A DNA stretch of 39,468 bases from Nocardioides antri (GTDB lineage Bacteria; Actinomycetota; Actinomycetes; Propionibacteriales; Nocardioidaceae). The notes beneath the pieces were generated by a model that did not search any database, was not told the origin of the DNA, and saw nothing but the letters and a program-made list of their open reading frames with translations. Positions 25,662-33,759 of the stretch are shown here, in pieces (position 1 is the first letter of the stretch; every line of letters begins with the position of its first letter). The stretch spans positions 1 through 39,468 of the forward strand of contig NZ_VUJW01000005.1 in NCBI RefSeq assembly GCF_008373765.1, written 5' to 3'. The position numbers were made by a program, and so were the translations under genes.

Positions 25662-26567
25662 CTACGCGCCCTGGCCGGCGTCCAGCCAGCGGTCCTTCAT
25701 CGCGCGGCACCACCCGTCGTGCGCCTCGAGCCCCCGCCGCTTGGCTCCGGTCCGGTCCTCCTTGCCCTTGAGGAGGCCGGGATGCACGAGCGGGAACCAC
25801 TCCACGTCCCGTCCGTTGATGTTGAGCTTGCAAGCGGTGCCGTACAGGCCCGCGTCGTAGATCTCTTGGAGGTTCTCGCCGGGAGCGGTCGCGTCCGCAC
25901 CGAGTAGGCGACGCAGTGTGCCGAGTGCTTCGTTGCCGAGCGAGATGACGGTCTCGGTCGGGTCGGCGTTCGTCAGGTCGGCGCGCGACCCGGTCGCCGA
26001 ACTGCTCCACGGCCCACGAGATCAGGGTCTGCTCGGGCGGGCGGGTGGTGATGGTGACCGCGGGCCACCCGGCGCGCTTGGCTATGGGGCGTAGTCGTCG
26101 TCGATGGCCGTTCCGCCTACGCGTCGGGCGGCAGCGCCGCGCTTGAGGAGAAACGCCTGGTAGACGTCGGTGAACGCGGTCTGTCCGGGGGTGACGCCGA
26201 GGCAGTCGAGGTAACGCTCCTGAACGGTGCGCCCGCTGGTTCCGTTCGTTCCCGGTCCGACCTTCGCATTCTCACCGGGGTCGATGCCGGTGGCAGCTTG
26301 GACGTGCTTGCGCCACGCCGCGATGTGGTCCTGCGCCGCTTGCGGGGTGCGGTCGCCAGTCCAGAAGACCTCGGGCTCGACGTCGACTGCCATCGAACCG
26401 ATCGTCGGTCGGCGGAGGTCGTCGTTGCCCAGTGCCCACCACCGAACGTGGAATGCACTGGGGTAGACGCCGACCACCAGCACCTGGGCTTGTCCCTCCG
26501 AGGCCGGCCGCATATCCCTAACCGTGTTGGGCCGCCCGAAGGGGAACGCCCCGTAGTCCTGGTCCAT
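25662..26567 (-). pseudogene. Uracil-DNA-glycosylase-superfamily-like gene, frameshifted twice
   Basis: The ATG at 26567 (GGGGG upstream) opens a frame with VLVVGVYPSAFHVRWWALGN that stops at TAG 26084-26082. Translation continues sensibly in another frame (IAKRAGWPAVTITTRPPEQT, then LISWAVEQFGDRV) to about 25985, then returns to the first frame (ADLTNADPTETVISLGNEAL to FPLVHPGLLKGKED) and ends at TAG 25664-25662. GVYPS, LGNEAL and HPGLL fit the uracil-DNA glycosylase fold. The first shift is at a 4-base C run on the coding strand (26086-26089), consistent with loss of one C. As written the gene cannot make full-length protein. Confidence 0.65.
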
Positions 26568-26641
26568 CGATACCCCCGAGTAGATCCGGGCGTGACGGCA
26601 CCCAACCTGCCACCAAATGGCGCGATACGCACTGATGGGGA

Positions 26642-27493
26642 TCAGCCGAGGTTCTCCAGCTGCAAACCGGCGCGCTGGGCAAGCACGAGCGCGGCGCTCT
26701 CGGCCATCAGCCGGCCGGCCTTGCGGGTCAGGTCCAACGGCTCGCTGCCCCCTTCCCCTTCACTCAGGTCCGCGGTGAGCGCGACCGCAAGAGTCCACCC
26801 CTCCGCCACCGGCCAGGTGGGTGCGCAGGGCCTCGTTCACCCGCAAGCTGGTGCGCTGTCGCGGACTGGGATTGCGGTAGTTGCTGGCCAGCCGTCTCCG
26901 CAAGTTGTCGGCCTCGCCGATGTAGAAGCGGTCAAGCTGGCCCGAGCCGGTGAAGTGCATGCGGTACAGGCCCGGCGCCTGCGGGAGCGGCCGCGGGAAC
27001 GTGACCTTGCCATCGCCGTCCAGGGTCACGGGCCCGAGGTGCTGCCAGGAGAACCGCACCGAGACCGCGACCTCTTCGGCAACCGCAACCGGCTCTGCCG
27101 GGACCGTCGCCTTCACCGGCTCGGGCATCGGCACCGGCTTCGACACTCCGGCTGACGCCGCGGACGCGGTCACAGCCGCCTCTGCCCAGACCTGGCCGGT
27201 ACAGCGCCGGATCGTGCGGCGGCGAGCCGGTCCGCGCGGCTGCCGCCGACCTGTCCGCGGACGAATCGCACCCGCCGATCCGCGAACTTGACGGTGTCGA
27301 CGTGCCACCCCGCCTCCCGCCATGCGAGCGCCTGCCCATGGGAGCTGTTCGCCCACCACTGCCGCACGGTGCGCGCCGACGGTGGCAGCCCGCCGACCAG
27401 CCGGTCGACCTCCGCGAACGTCAGCTCCACAGACACCTGGTCCGCAGGCAGCGTCGCCAGGTGCGCCGCCAACCGCTCGTACTTCCCCGCCAT
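26642..27493 (-). pseudogene. DUF7662/GIY-YIG nuclease-like gene, frameshifted
   Basis: The ATG at 27493 (GAGGGGG 6 nt upstream) opens MAGKYERLAAHLATLPADQV, LTFAEVDRLVGGLPPSARTV and RQWWANSSHGQALAWREAGW, a DUF7662-type domain, stopping at 27170. A second frame carries a GIY-YIG-like domain: APGLYRMHF, then DRFYIGEADNLRRRLASNYR and a RVNEALRTHL helix. At the 4-base C run 26798-26801 the natural continuation returns to the first frame (WTLAVALTADLSEGEGG to LQLENLG) and ends at TGA 26644-26642. So one shift lies between about 27170 and 27270 and one at about 26800. It is 31 bp after the DUF3883 gene in the same operon. Confidence 0.6.
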
Positions 27494-27524
27494 CGTGTGC
27501 CCCCCTCGATCGATGCCTGAGACG

Positions 27525-28280
27525 CTACGCGAGCTGGACCCGGAACACGTGCGGGACGGACGCGGACAACACCTGCTCCGGGATGAACTCGGTGAGGGTC
27601 GCAGAGGTCAGGGCCTGGGTGACCACGGCAAGCCGCCAGGCGGGGTCGGTCCCAGCGGTCGCGTGCTCATTGCGGGTCAGCAGGATGGTCGGCTTCGTCC
27701 CAGAGACGCCCTTCACCTCCAGGTGCAGCTCGTCGCCGGCCCGCCGGGCAGTGAGGTCCCATCCCACCTTCCGCGCTGACACGTCCTCGACGTCCCACCC
27801 CTGATTCCGGTAGGTCGTTGCCACCAGGTCCATCGCAGCCTTCTCCACCTGCGCGTTCGTGACCGGGTCGCCGTACCCGGCCCCGGTGGCCGTGACCGTG
27901 ATGAGCTCCGTCGCCGACTGCGTCCCGCGCCGCATCTCCGGCGGGCTGACGTGGATCGGCACCACGTTGCCCGGCCCCTTCACGATGAGGCCACGCTCCT
28001 CGAGCACGTCGTACACCTCGGTACGCAGCGACCGCAGGCTTAGCGCCTCGCGCTCGTCGAGGTGGGCGTCCTGCTCCCACCACGGCCGGATGCCGCCCGC
28101 GGACAGCCACCAGCCGTCAATGCGCGGCGACGGCTCGGTGCGCTTGTCCCACAAGAAGTCCACGCACAACGTGAGCAGCTCGTCGAGCTCGGTCTCGGTC
28201 AGGTCAGTGGCTTTCACGCCCAGCCGGCCGGCGTCCGTCGCCCGCGTCAGCCCGCCGCGAAGCAATTCCTCGAGGTCCAT
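27525..28280 (-). CDS. DUF3883-type protein with a PD-(D/E)XK nuclease-like core
   Basis: A 251-residue protein. The C-terminal half matches DUF3883: NAQVEKAAMDLVATTYRNQG helix, KVGWDLTARR (D175) and LHLEVKGVSG (E188-V-K190), the acidic residues and lysine of the PD-(D/E)XK fold. DUF3883 is common in restriction and defence islands. The N-terminal half (1-120) is unrecognised and contains several tryptophans. I chose the ATG at 28280; GTG at 28289 is an alternative and neither has a clear ribosome site. It heads a minus-strand unit with two broken genes downstream. Confidence 0.78.
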   Translation of the reverse strand: MDLEELLRGGLTRATDAGRLGVKATDLTETELDELLTLCVDFLWDKRTEPSPRIDGWWLSAGGIRPWWEQDAHLDEREALSLRSLRTEVYDVLEERGLIVKGPGNVVPIHVSPPEMRRGTQSATELITVTATGAGYGDPVTNAQVEKAAMDLVATTYRNQGWDVEDVSARKVGWDLTARRAGDELHLEVKGVSGTKPTILLTRNEHATAGTDPAWRLAVVTQALTSATLTEFIPEQVLSASVPHVFRVQLA

Positions 28281-28316
28281 CGCACACACTGTGCCAGCGC
28301 GCGGGCCAGTCCGGCA

Positions 28317-28490
28317 CTACCTCGGTTCGTCTCCTGGCCGCAGCCGTCGAGACGAGGCTCTGCGCACGGCACGCGGGTCGCTCACAACCACTTGGACCTT
28401 GGAGTCGTCACGCAGCGACCGCCGGCTCGCCTTGGCGCTCGCCTCGGGCGTCACCGGCACCAGCCTGGTTCTGCGCTTCTCGATGGTCAT
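28317..28490 (-). CDS. Small basic hypothetical protein
   Basis: A 57-residue open frame, starting MTIEKRRTRLVPVTPEASAK and ending RRLRPGDEPR, strongly basic and without a recognised motif. The ATG at 28490 has only a weak ribosome site. It lies between two genes transcribed away from it. It may be a small DNA-binding or antitoxin-like protein, or chance coding. Confidence 0.3.
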   Translation of the reverse strand: MTIEKRRTRLVPVTPEASAKASRRSLRDDSKVQVVVSDPRAVRRASSRRLRPGDEPR

Positions 28491-28576
28491 GGCCACACCA
28501 GTGTGCATCGGTGATCTGGCGCCTGCGGCTGCAGGGAGCTGGTGACCACCGCCTTGCGCGGTGTAACGCTGGGGTC

Positions 28577-29122
28577 ATGAGTGACGAGGCACATGCACAG
28601 CTCGCCGAGATGGCCCAGCTGCTCACCGAACGCAACCTCCTCGAGCAGCGGATCGCCCACCTGCTGGGGCGGCCCATGAGCACGGGTGCCCTCGGCGAGT
28701 GGATCGCTGCGCGGGTGTTCGAGATCCGGCTCGAGGATGCTGCAAACACCCCCGGCCTCGATGGCTACTTCACGACCGGCCCGCTGGTCGGGAGGAGCGT
28801 GAACATCAAGCTGTACGGCAAGCGCGACTGCCTCGACATCACCCCCGCGCTGCTGCCCGACTACTACCTGGCGCTCACCGGGCCGAAAGGGACCGCGGCC
28901 AGCTCGCGCGGGACGCACACGCCGGTGCTCATCGACGGCGTGTACCTGTTCGACGCCGAGACGCTCGTCGCGACGTTGCGCGAGCGCGGGGTGCAGGTCG
29001 GGGTCGCGAGCAGCGTGCGCGTCGCCGACTGGGAGGCCGCGCGCCTCTATCCCGCGGCGTCGTCACCGGTGTTGGTGCTCACCGACGAGCAGCGCCTGCT
29101 GCTCAGTCTGTTCAGCGGCTGA
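28577..29122 (+). CDS. DUF6998-like, restriction-endonuclease-like protein
   Basis: A 181-residue protein. A helical N-terminus (LLTERNLLEQRIAHLLG) is followed by TGALGEWIAARVFEIRL, NTPGLDGYFTTGPL (D62) and SVNIKLYGKRDCLDI (N76-I-K78). The E41/D62/K78 layout resembles a PD-(D/E)XK nuclease core with a changed second acidic residue; the overall pattern fits the DUF6998 family. The C-terminal part is mixed alpha/beta. The ATG at 28577 has a weak GGGG upstream. Activity and target are unknown. Confidence 0.65.
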   Translation: MSDEAHAQLAEMAQLLTERNLLEQRIAHLLGRPMSTGALGEWIAARVFEIRLEDAANTPGLDGYFTTGPLVGRSVNIKLYGKRDCLDITPALLPDYYLALTGPKGTAASSRGTHTPVLIDGVYLFDAETLVATLRERGVQVGVASSVRVADWEAARLYPAASSPVLVLTDEQRLLLSLFSG

Positions 29123-29238
29123 GCGGCCTGTCAGACGCGTCCGGTCGGTGACAGCCATTCGGTATCCTGTTCAGCGAGAGGACTGCGTCAGGCGGTCCGA
29201 ATGCCCGGCCGCAGTGGGCGGCTGGGGAGGAGTAGCAC

Positions 29239-29610
29239 GTGTCTGCATCCGTGATGTTCGTGTCGGTAAACAAGACGTTCGACCCGACGTTCACCCTGTC
29301 CCAGCTCGAGCCGTGGGTGGAACGCGCCTGGGCGATGACGGTCGCGAAGGCGTCCGGCTGCGACCGCGTCGTGGCGGTGTACGGCGGAGCCCCGGTCGCA
29401 TGCTGGCGCATCCGGTCGGCGTTCCCCACCGAGGAGACCTACGAGACCACCGGCGGGTCGCGGCCGCGCGTTGGCCTCAGCCTCGGAGAGCCGCTTCCCG
29501 TGCTGGCGGCCTACCTCGAGGTTCCGGCGCTTCGGCACGGGTCCGCGACCACGGTGCTCGACGTGGCGCCGCTGGGTCCCGAGCGCGACGAGGCGCTGAC
29601 CAGCGCCTGA
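29239..29610 (+). CDS. Hypothetical protein
   Basis: A 123-residue protein with no family I can name. It begins MSASVMFVSVNKTFDPTF and contains ERAWAMTVAKASGCDRVVAV and GGAPVACWRIRSAFP, a compact alpha/beta pattern. The GTG at 29239 has AGGAG 6 nt upstream, good evidence that it is translated. It follows the DUF6998-like gene on the same strand after 116 bp and may be its partner. Confidence 0.6.
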   Translation: MSASVMFVSVNKTFDPTFTLSQLEPWVERAWAMTVAKASGCDRVVAVYGGAPVACWRIRSAFPTEETYETTGGSRPRVGLSLGEPLPVLAAYLEVPALRHGSATTVLDVAPLGPERDEALTSA

Positions 29611-29745
29611 GCGCTACCCCCACGGGGTCGGTCCTACTGCCGGCCCCGTGGACCAGCTCGGCCGGGCTCCCAGGGCCGGGCACCGACTCCAACATCGGGG
29701 GCTGCCCGTGCGCCTGAGGCGATGCACACCGGCTCCCTTCTGTTG

Positions 29746-30923
29746 TCAACCGGTGGCGGTGAGGGGCCTCTTCCTGGTTGTGGCGATGGGGCGTAGCGTC
29801 GTGGGCGCGGGTCCGGGAAGTGGCTGATCCGAAGTGTCGATGTGCGGGGGCAGGTCGACCGCGCTGGATTCTTGAGTCGCCCCGCAGTGCCCTCCCGGAC
29901 CCGCCTCGACGAGGTCGGGCATTGCCCGTCGTGCGTCCTCGACGAGTTGTCGGTAGATGGCGTCGGAGATCCTGCGCTTGAGGCACCGGATCGCCTCGAG
30001 TGGCTTCTTGCCCTCGCCTCGTTTGCGTCGGTAGTAGGCCCGACCCTCGGTATCGAGTCGCAACTGGGTCACCGCCGCGATGTGGATCATGTGGTTGACC
30101 CGGCGGTTGCCGGCTCGGGATAGCCGGTGCCGGTTCTGTTCGCCCGAGGATGCATCCAGCGGCGCGGTGCCGGTCCAGGAGGCGAACCTGTTGCGGTCGG
30201 CGAACCGTGCGACGTCCCCGACGTCGGCCAAGATCCGGGCGGCGACGACCGGTCCGACGCCATGGATGTCCATCAGACGCGAGCCACGGGCGAGCACCAT
30301 CGCCTTGAGCTCGGCGGTGGCCTTCTTGATCTTCGCTTCTACCGCGATCAGCTCGGTGAGTTCCTCGGCCGCGATCCGGCGACGGGTCTTGCCGGCAACG
30401 TTGCGGGGACGAACGGTGGCCAGCATCCTCTTCGCCTGACCAGTGGTGATGTCGCGTTTTGCCTGTCCAGGCAGGAGTTCTGCGAGCAGCGCCTGCAACC
30501 GGTCCACGGTCTGAACCCGCCGCCGGGTCAACGCTTCGCGCCGGTCGGTGAGCATCCGCATCGCCTCTAGCTCGCCGTCGATGCGCAGCACCCGCAGGCC
30601 CTTGGTCCGCACCGCGACCATCGCGATCGAGTGCGCGTCGTGGGCATCGGTCTTGCGGTTGTGACCGGAGTCGAACAGTCGCACCCGGGCAGCGAGTTTG
30701 GCCGGGACGTCGACGACTCGCTCTCCTGACTCCAACAACCGCTGCGCCAGCGGCCGTCCGACGCCGTTGGCACCCTCGACCGCCCACACCCGATCGGGCC
30801 ATGCCTTGTAGCCGGCCTGGTCGGTGGTGAACCGACCAGGCCGAGGAGATACTCGTCGTGGTCGACGACCTCGATCGTGGCTGACAACTTGTGGGGATCT
30901 ACCCCGATGATGACCTGCTCCAT
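29746..30923 (-). pseudogene. IS110-family transposase, frameshifted
   Basis: The transposase starts at ATG 30923 with GGGAG 6 nt upstream (MEQVIIGVDPHKLSATIEVV). After DHDEYLL the frame is lost near 30835-30843 and continues in another frame as GRFTTDQAGYKAWPDRVWAV to the end at 29746. The DEDD residues are visible: D in GVDPHK, E in WAVEGA, two Asp in KTDAHDAH. The C-terminal Ser-containing domain includes ASWTGTAPLDASSGEQNRHR. Loss of one G near the join would explain the shift. No full-length product is possible as written, so the copy is probably inactive. Confidence 0.88.
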
Positions 30924-31130
30924 GAGCGGCTCCCGCCTGTCCGTGTGCCGATGTGGTCCGGCGGACGGGCATTGCTACTACGAGCAGAGCAGTCCCTTCT
31001 TGAGCCACGCACCGCCACGATGCCCGGCGGGCTGCAAACCGATAGTGAGCCACACCCCGCGCACAGGGTGGGCAGCCCAATAGAGAGCGTCCCGCCGAGC
31101 ATCTAGATCGAGTCTGGCCTGACATCGATC
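30924..31130 (-). ncRNA. Candidate bridge RNA region of the IS110 element
   Basis: IS110-group elements encode a bridge (seek) RNA in the non-coding region upstream of the transposase. Here about 200 bp before the ATG at 30923 are gene-free on the minus strand and contain self-complementary segments such as GGGCTGCC, GGTTTGCAGCCC and CCCGTCCGCCGGACC. The exact RNA limits and guide loops are not determined. The call rests on position and family knowledge. Confidence 0.4.
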
Positions 31131-31437
31131 CTGCGAGGAGTCTCTAGTAGCCCAGATTGACGCACGTGGCCGCAGCGTCATCGGGTCGGCGCCCAGCAAC
31201 ATCCGCTGGACCAGGTCGGTGATGATGAGTGGACCTGGGCGATGAAGAGGATGAGGTAAGCGCACGGCGCGCTGGGCAGTGTCAGGGTCGCCAAGAAGCA
31301 GACGATCTGCTGGCAACATCAGCTCGGTCACTGCAGAGATGAAGGAGGAGCGGTACTCACAATCGGTTCTGGCGCTGGGTCCGTCTGTCAGCGGTGCTCG
31401 ATACAGTCTTGCTTCTACCCGGCACGGAAGGCACACC
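31131..31437. other. Gap between the IS110 region and the GHKL gene
   Basis: About 300 bp without a convincing gene. The segment must hold the right end of the IS110 element and the promoter of the following gene. An in-frame plus-strand stretch of about 32 codons ending at about 31244 could be the tail of a disrupted gene, but no family is recognised. Confidence 0.35.
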
Positions 31438-33501
31438 ATGGCTCTCAGGACCTCGCTGGCTGGGCGAGTCCGCAACACCAGTCTTCCCAAGAGCCACTCC
31501 CTCCTGCCACTGCTCGAGGCAGTCGTCAACGGCCTCCAAGCCATTGACGAGCGGTTCGGCGATGACGTCGAGCACGGACGCCTGCGGATCACAATCAATC
31601 GCAGCACGCAAGGAGAGTTCGACCTGGGAAACGTCGCTTCCGGCCGCACCCCGCTCAGGCCGATTGTTGGGTTCACCGTCGAGGACAACGGCGTCGGCTT
31701 CACGCCCGAGAACATGAAGTCGTTCGAAACGCTGGACAGCGACCACAAGGCAGCAGTCGGCGCTCGCGGCGTGGGCCGCCTGCTTTGGCTCAAGGCCTTT
31801 GAGCGCGTCACGGTACGAAGCGCCTATCGCGACGAGGAAGAGAACCTGCGTGAGCGAAGGTTCAAATTCTCGGTTGAGCGCGAGGTAGAGCATGAAGCCG
31901 ACGGTCCGGTCGAGCAGGGCGAAGACCCCAACCGGTTCAGCGACAGCGGGACCATCATTGACCTGGACAGGTTCAACGACGCCTTTCAGCGCAGCGCACC
32001 CAAGACCGTCGAGGCCATCGCACGCGAGATCTTCGAGCACACCATCTGGTATTTCTTGCGCCCAGGCGGTGGGCCGGAGGTCGCGGTCGTCGACGATGAG
32101 ACCGTCTCGCTCGCTGAGCTTCTCAAGGACTTTGTCTACGACGGTTTGGCCCCGACGAGTGTGATCGTCAAGGGCACTAGGTTCGACATGACTAACCTTC
32201 GTCTAAAGTCCTCGACGCGGAACCTCACTCCGCGGCTTTACTGGTGCGCAGCCAATCGCGTAGTCATCGAGGAGAACCTGGCCAGCAAGGTCACCGGCTT
32301 GTACGGCAGGTTGAAAGATGAGTCGTCAGCAGAGTTCACCTATGTCTGCTATTTGTCATCGACCTTCCTCGACGAGCACGTCCGCGCTGATCGGACCGCC
32401 TTCGACCTCGATGACCGAGTTCCTGGCGAAGCCCTAATCGACGAGGTCTCGCTCGACGACATCCGAGCCAGCGTCCTTGAGAAAGTCGAGGACCTTCTGT
32501 CGGACTCGCTCGCGACGGCGCGAGAAGAAGGAAAGAAGCGTGTTGCTGACTTCGTCAGCACTCGAGCACCGCGATATCGGCCAGTGCTGTCGCGGCTGGA
32601 GAAGCTCGGAGTCTCGGTGGACCCCACCATCAAGGACGCCGACCTGGAACTCCTGCTGCACCGGAGCCTGCAGAAGTTGGAGGCCGACACCATCGCACAG
32701 AGCCAGATGGTGTTCGCACAGTCCGACACACTCACACCGGATGAGCAGCAGGAGAACCTGATCAAGTACCTGGACACCATCACCGACATCAATCAGTCCG
32801 ACCTTGCGGCGTATGTGTCGCGGCGTCGGGTGATTTTGGACGTACTGAGCCGTGCCATCGGAACCAACGAGCACGGCAAATACGCGCGCGAAGAGGTGGT
32901 GCACTCCCTCCTGATGCCGATGAGAACCGAGTCGAACGAACTGGGTGCGGACGCGTCGAACCTCTGGATCCTCGACGAGCGCCTGGCCTTTCACGACTAC
33001 CTCGCATCAGACAAAACGCTTACGAGCATGCCGATCACCGGTTCCGACTCCACCAAGGAGCCAGATCTGCTCGCAACCCGACTCGTGGACGCGCCGGTGC
33101 TGACTGCCGACGGCAAGACCACCCCTCTTGCTTCAATCGTGGTAGTAGAGATCAAGCGCCCGATGCGCAACGACGCGTCCGAAGGCAAGGACCCCATCGC
33201 GCAGACTCTGAGCTACGTGAAGCAGGTGCGTGCTGGTGGCCTTCGAACGGCACAAGGCCGACCGGTGTCGGCGTATCCGGACGCGCCGGCTTTCTGCTAC
33301 GTCGTCGCCGACCTGACGCCCACGATGATCGACAGGTGCGATCTTGCCAACCTGCGGCGAACTCACGACGGCCAGGGATACTTCGGCTTCAACGAAGCGG
33401 CCAAGGCCTACATCGAGGTGACGTCGTTCGACCGACTGCTCAGCGCCGCGACCGAACGCAACCGAGCCTTCTTCGACAAGCTTGGCCTGCCCTCGACGTA
33501 G
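31438..33501 (+). CDS. GHKL (HSP90/MORC-like) ATPase with C-terminal PD-(D/E)XK-like domain
   Basis: A 687-residue protein. The N-terminal GHKL ATPase has the N-box LLEAVVNGLQAID (E27, N31), G1 box VEDNGVGF (D83 to G87) and G2 box GARGVGR (G108, G111, G113). A middle helical region (about 380-500) follows. The C-terminus has EPDLLATRLVD (D543) and VVVEIKRP (E571-I-K573), the layout of a PD-(D/E)XK nuclease, then GYFGFNEAAKAYIEVTSFDR. I predict an ATP-gated nuclease, probably a single-gene defence protein; no named system is matched. The ATG at 31438 has GGAAGG 6 nt upstream. It converges on the HEPN gene. Confidence 0.82.
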   Translation: MALRTSLAGRVRNTSLPKSHSLLPLLEAVVNGLQAIDERFGDDVEHGRLRITINRSTQGEFDLGNVASGRTPLRPIVGFTVEDNGVGFTPENMKSFETLDSDHKAAVGARGVGRLLWLKAFERVTVRSAYRDEEENLRERRFKFSVEREVEHEADGPVEQGEDPNRFSDSGTIIDLDRFNDAFQRSAPKTVEAIAREIFEHTIWYFLRPGGGPEVAVVDDETVSLAELLKDFVYDGLAPTSVIVKGTRFDMTNLRLKSSTRNLTPRLYWCAANRVVIEENLASKVTGLYGRLKDESSAEFTYVCYLSSTFLDEHVRADRTAFDLDDRVPGEALIDEVSLDDIRASVLEKVEDLLSDSLATAREEGKKRVADFVSTRAPRYRPVLSRLEKLGVSVDPTIKDADLELLLHRSLQKLEADTIAQSQMVFAQSDTLTPDEQQENLIKYLDTITDINQSDLAAYVSRRRVILDVLSRAIGTNEHGKYAREEVVHSLLMPMRTESNELGADASNLWILDERLAFHDYLASDKTLTSMPITGSDSTKEPDLLATRLVDAPVLTADGKTTPLASIVVVEIKRPMRNDASEGKDPIAQTLSYVKQVRAGGLRTAQGRPVSAYPDAPAFCYVVADLTPTMIDRCDLANLRRTHDGQGYFGFNEAAKAYIEVTSFDRLLSAATERNRAFFDKLGLPST

Positions 33502-33759
33502 ACCGAACGCACCCGGGCTGGAGGAGTGATCGCTAGATCCCGCAAACGAACGGTCTGTGCCGAGGATTCGGGCCGGATTCTCGCGGCCTGTCACCTCGCC
33601 CGAGTGGGATAGCAACTGCCCATGTCGCAGGACGTCCACTACTAAGCGGTGTGATGAACGAGCCCGCTCACAAGTGCCCCCAACCCACGTTTCGGCGGTG
33701 CGCAAATCCGCCCCCCTTAATGAAACCGGGCCGGCAAGCCACTCCTCGTGCCGCCGCGC

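Larger units (their letters stand above)
29746..31130 (-). mobile_element. IS110-type insertion sequence (ends approximate)
   Basis: This comprises the transposase remnant and the non-coding stretch before its start. IS110 elements have no long terminal inverted repeats, so the ends cannot be set from one copy; I give the transposase end and an approximate right limit. It separates the DUF6998-like gene pair from the GHKL ATPase gene. Confidence 0.55.

Noticed and set aside
31141-31244. Natural-looking 32-codon tail on the plus strand
   Set aside because: Too short to assign and no start; it may be a remnant of a gene hit by the IS110 element but there is no family match.
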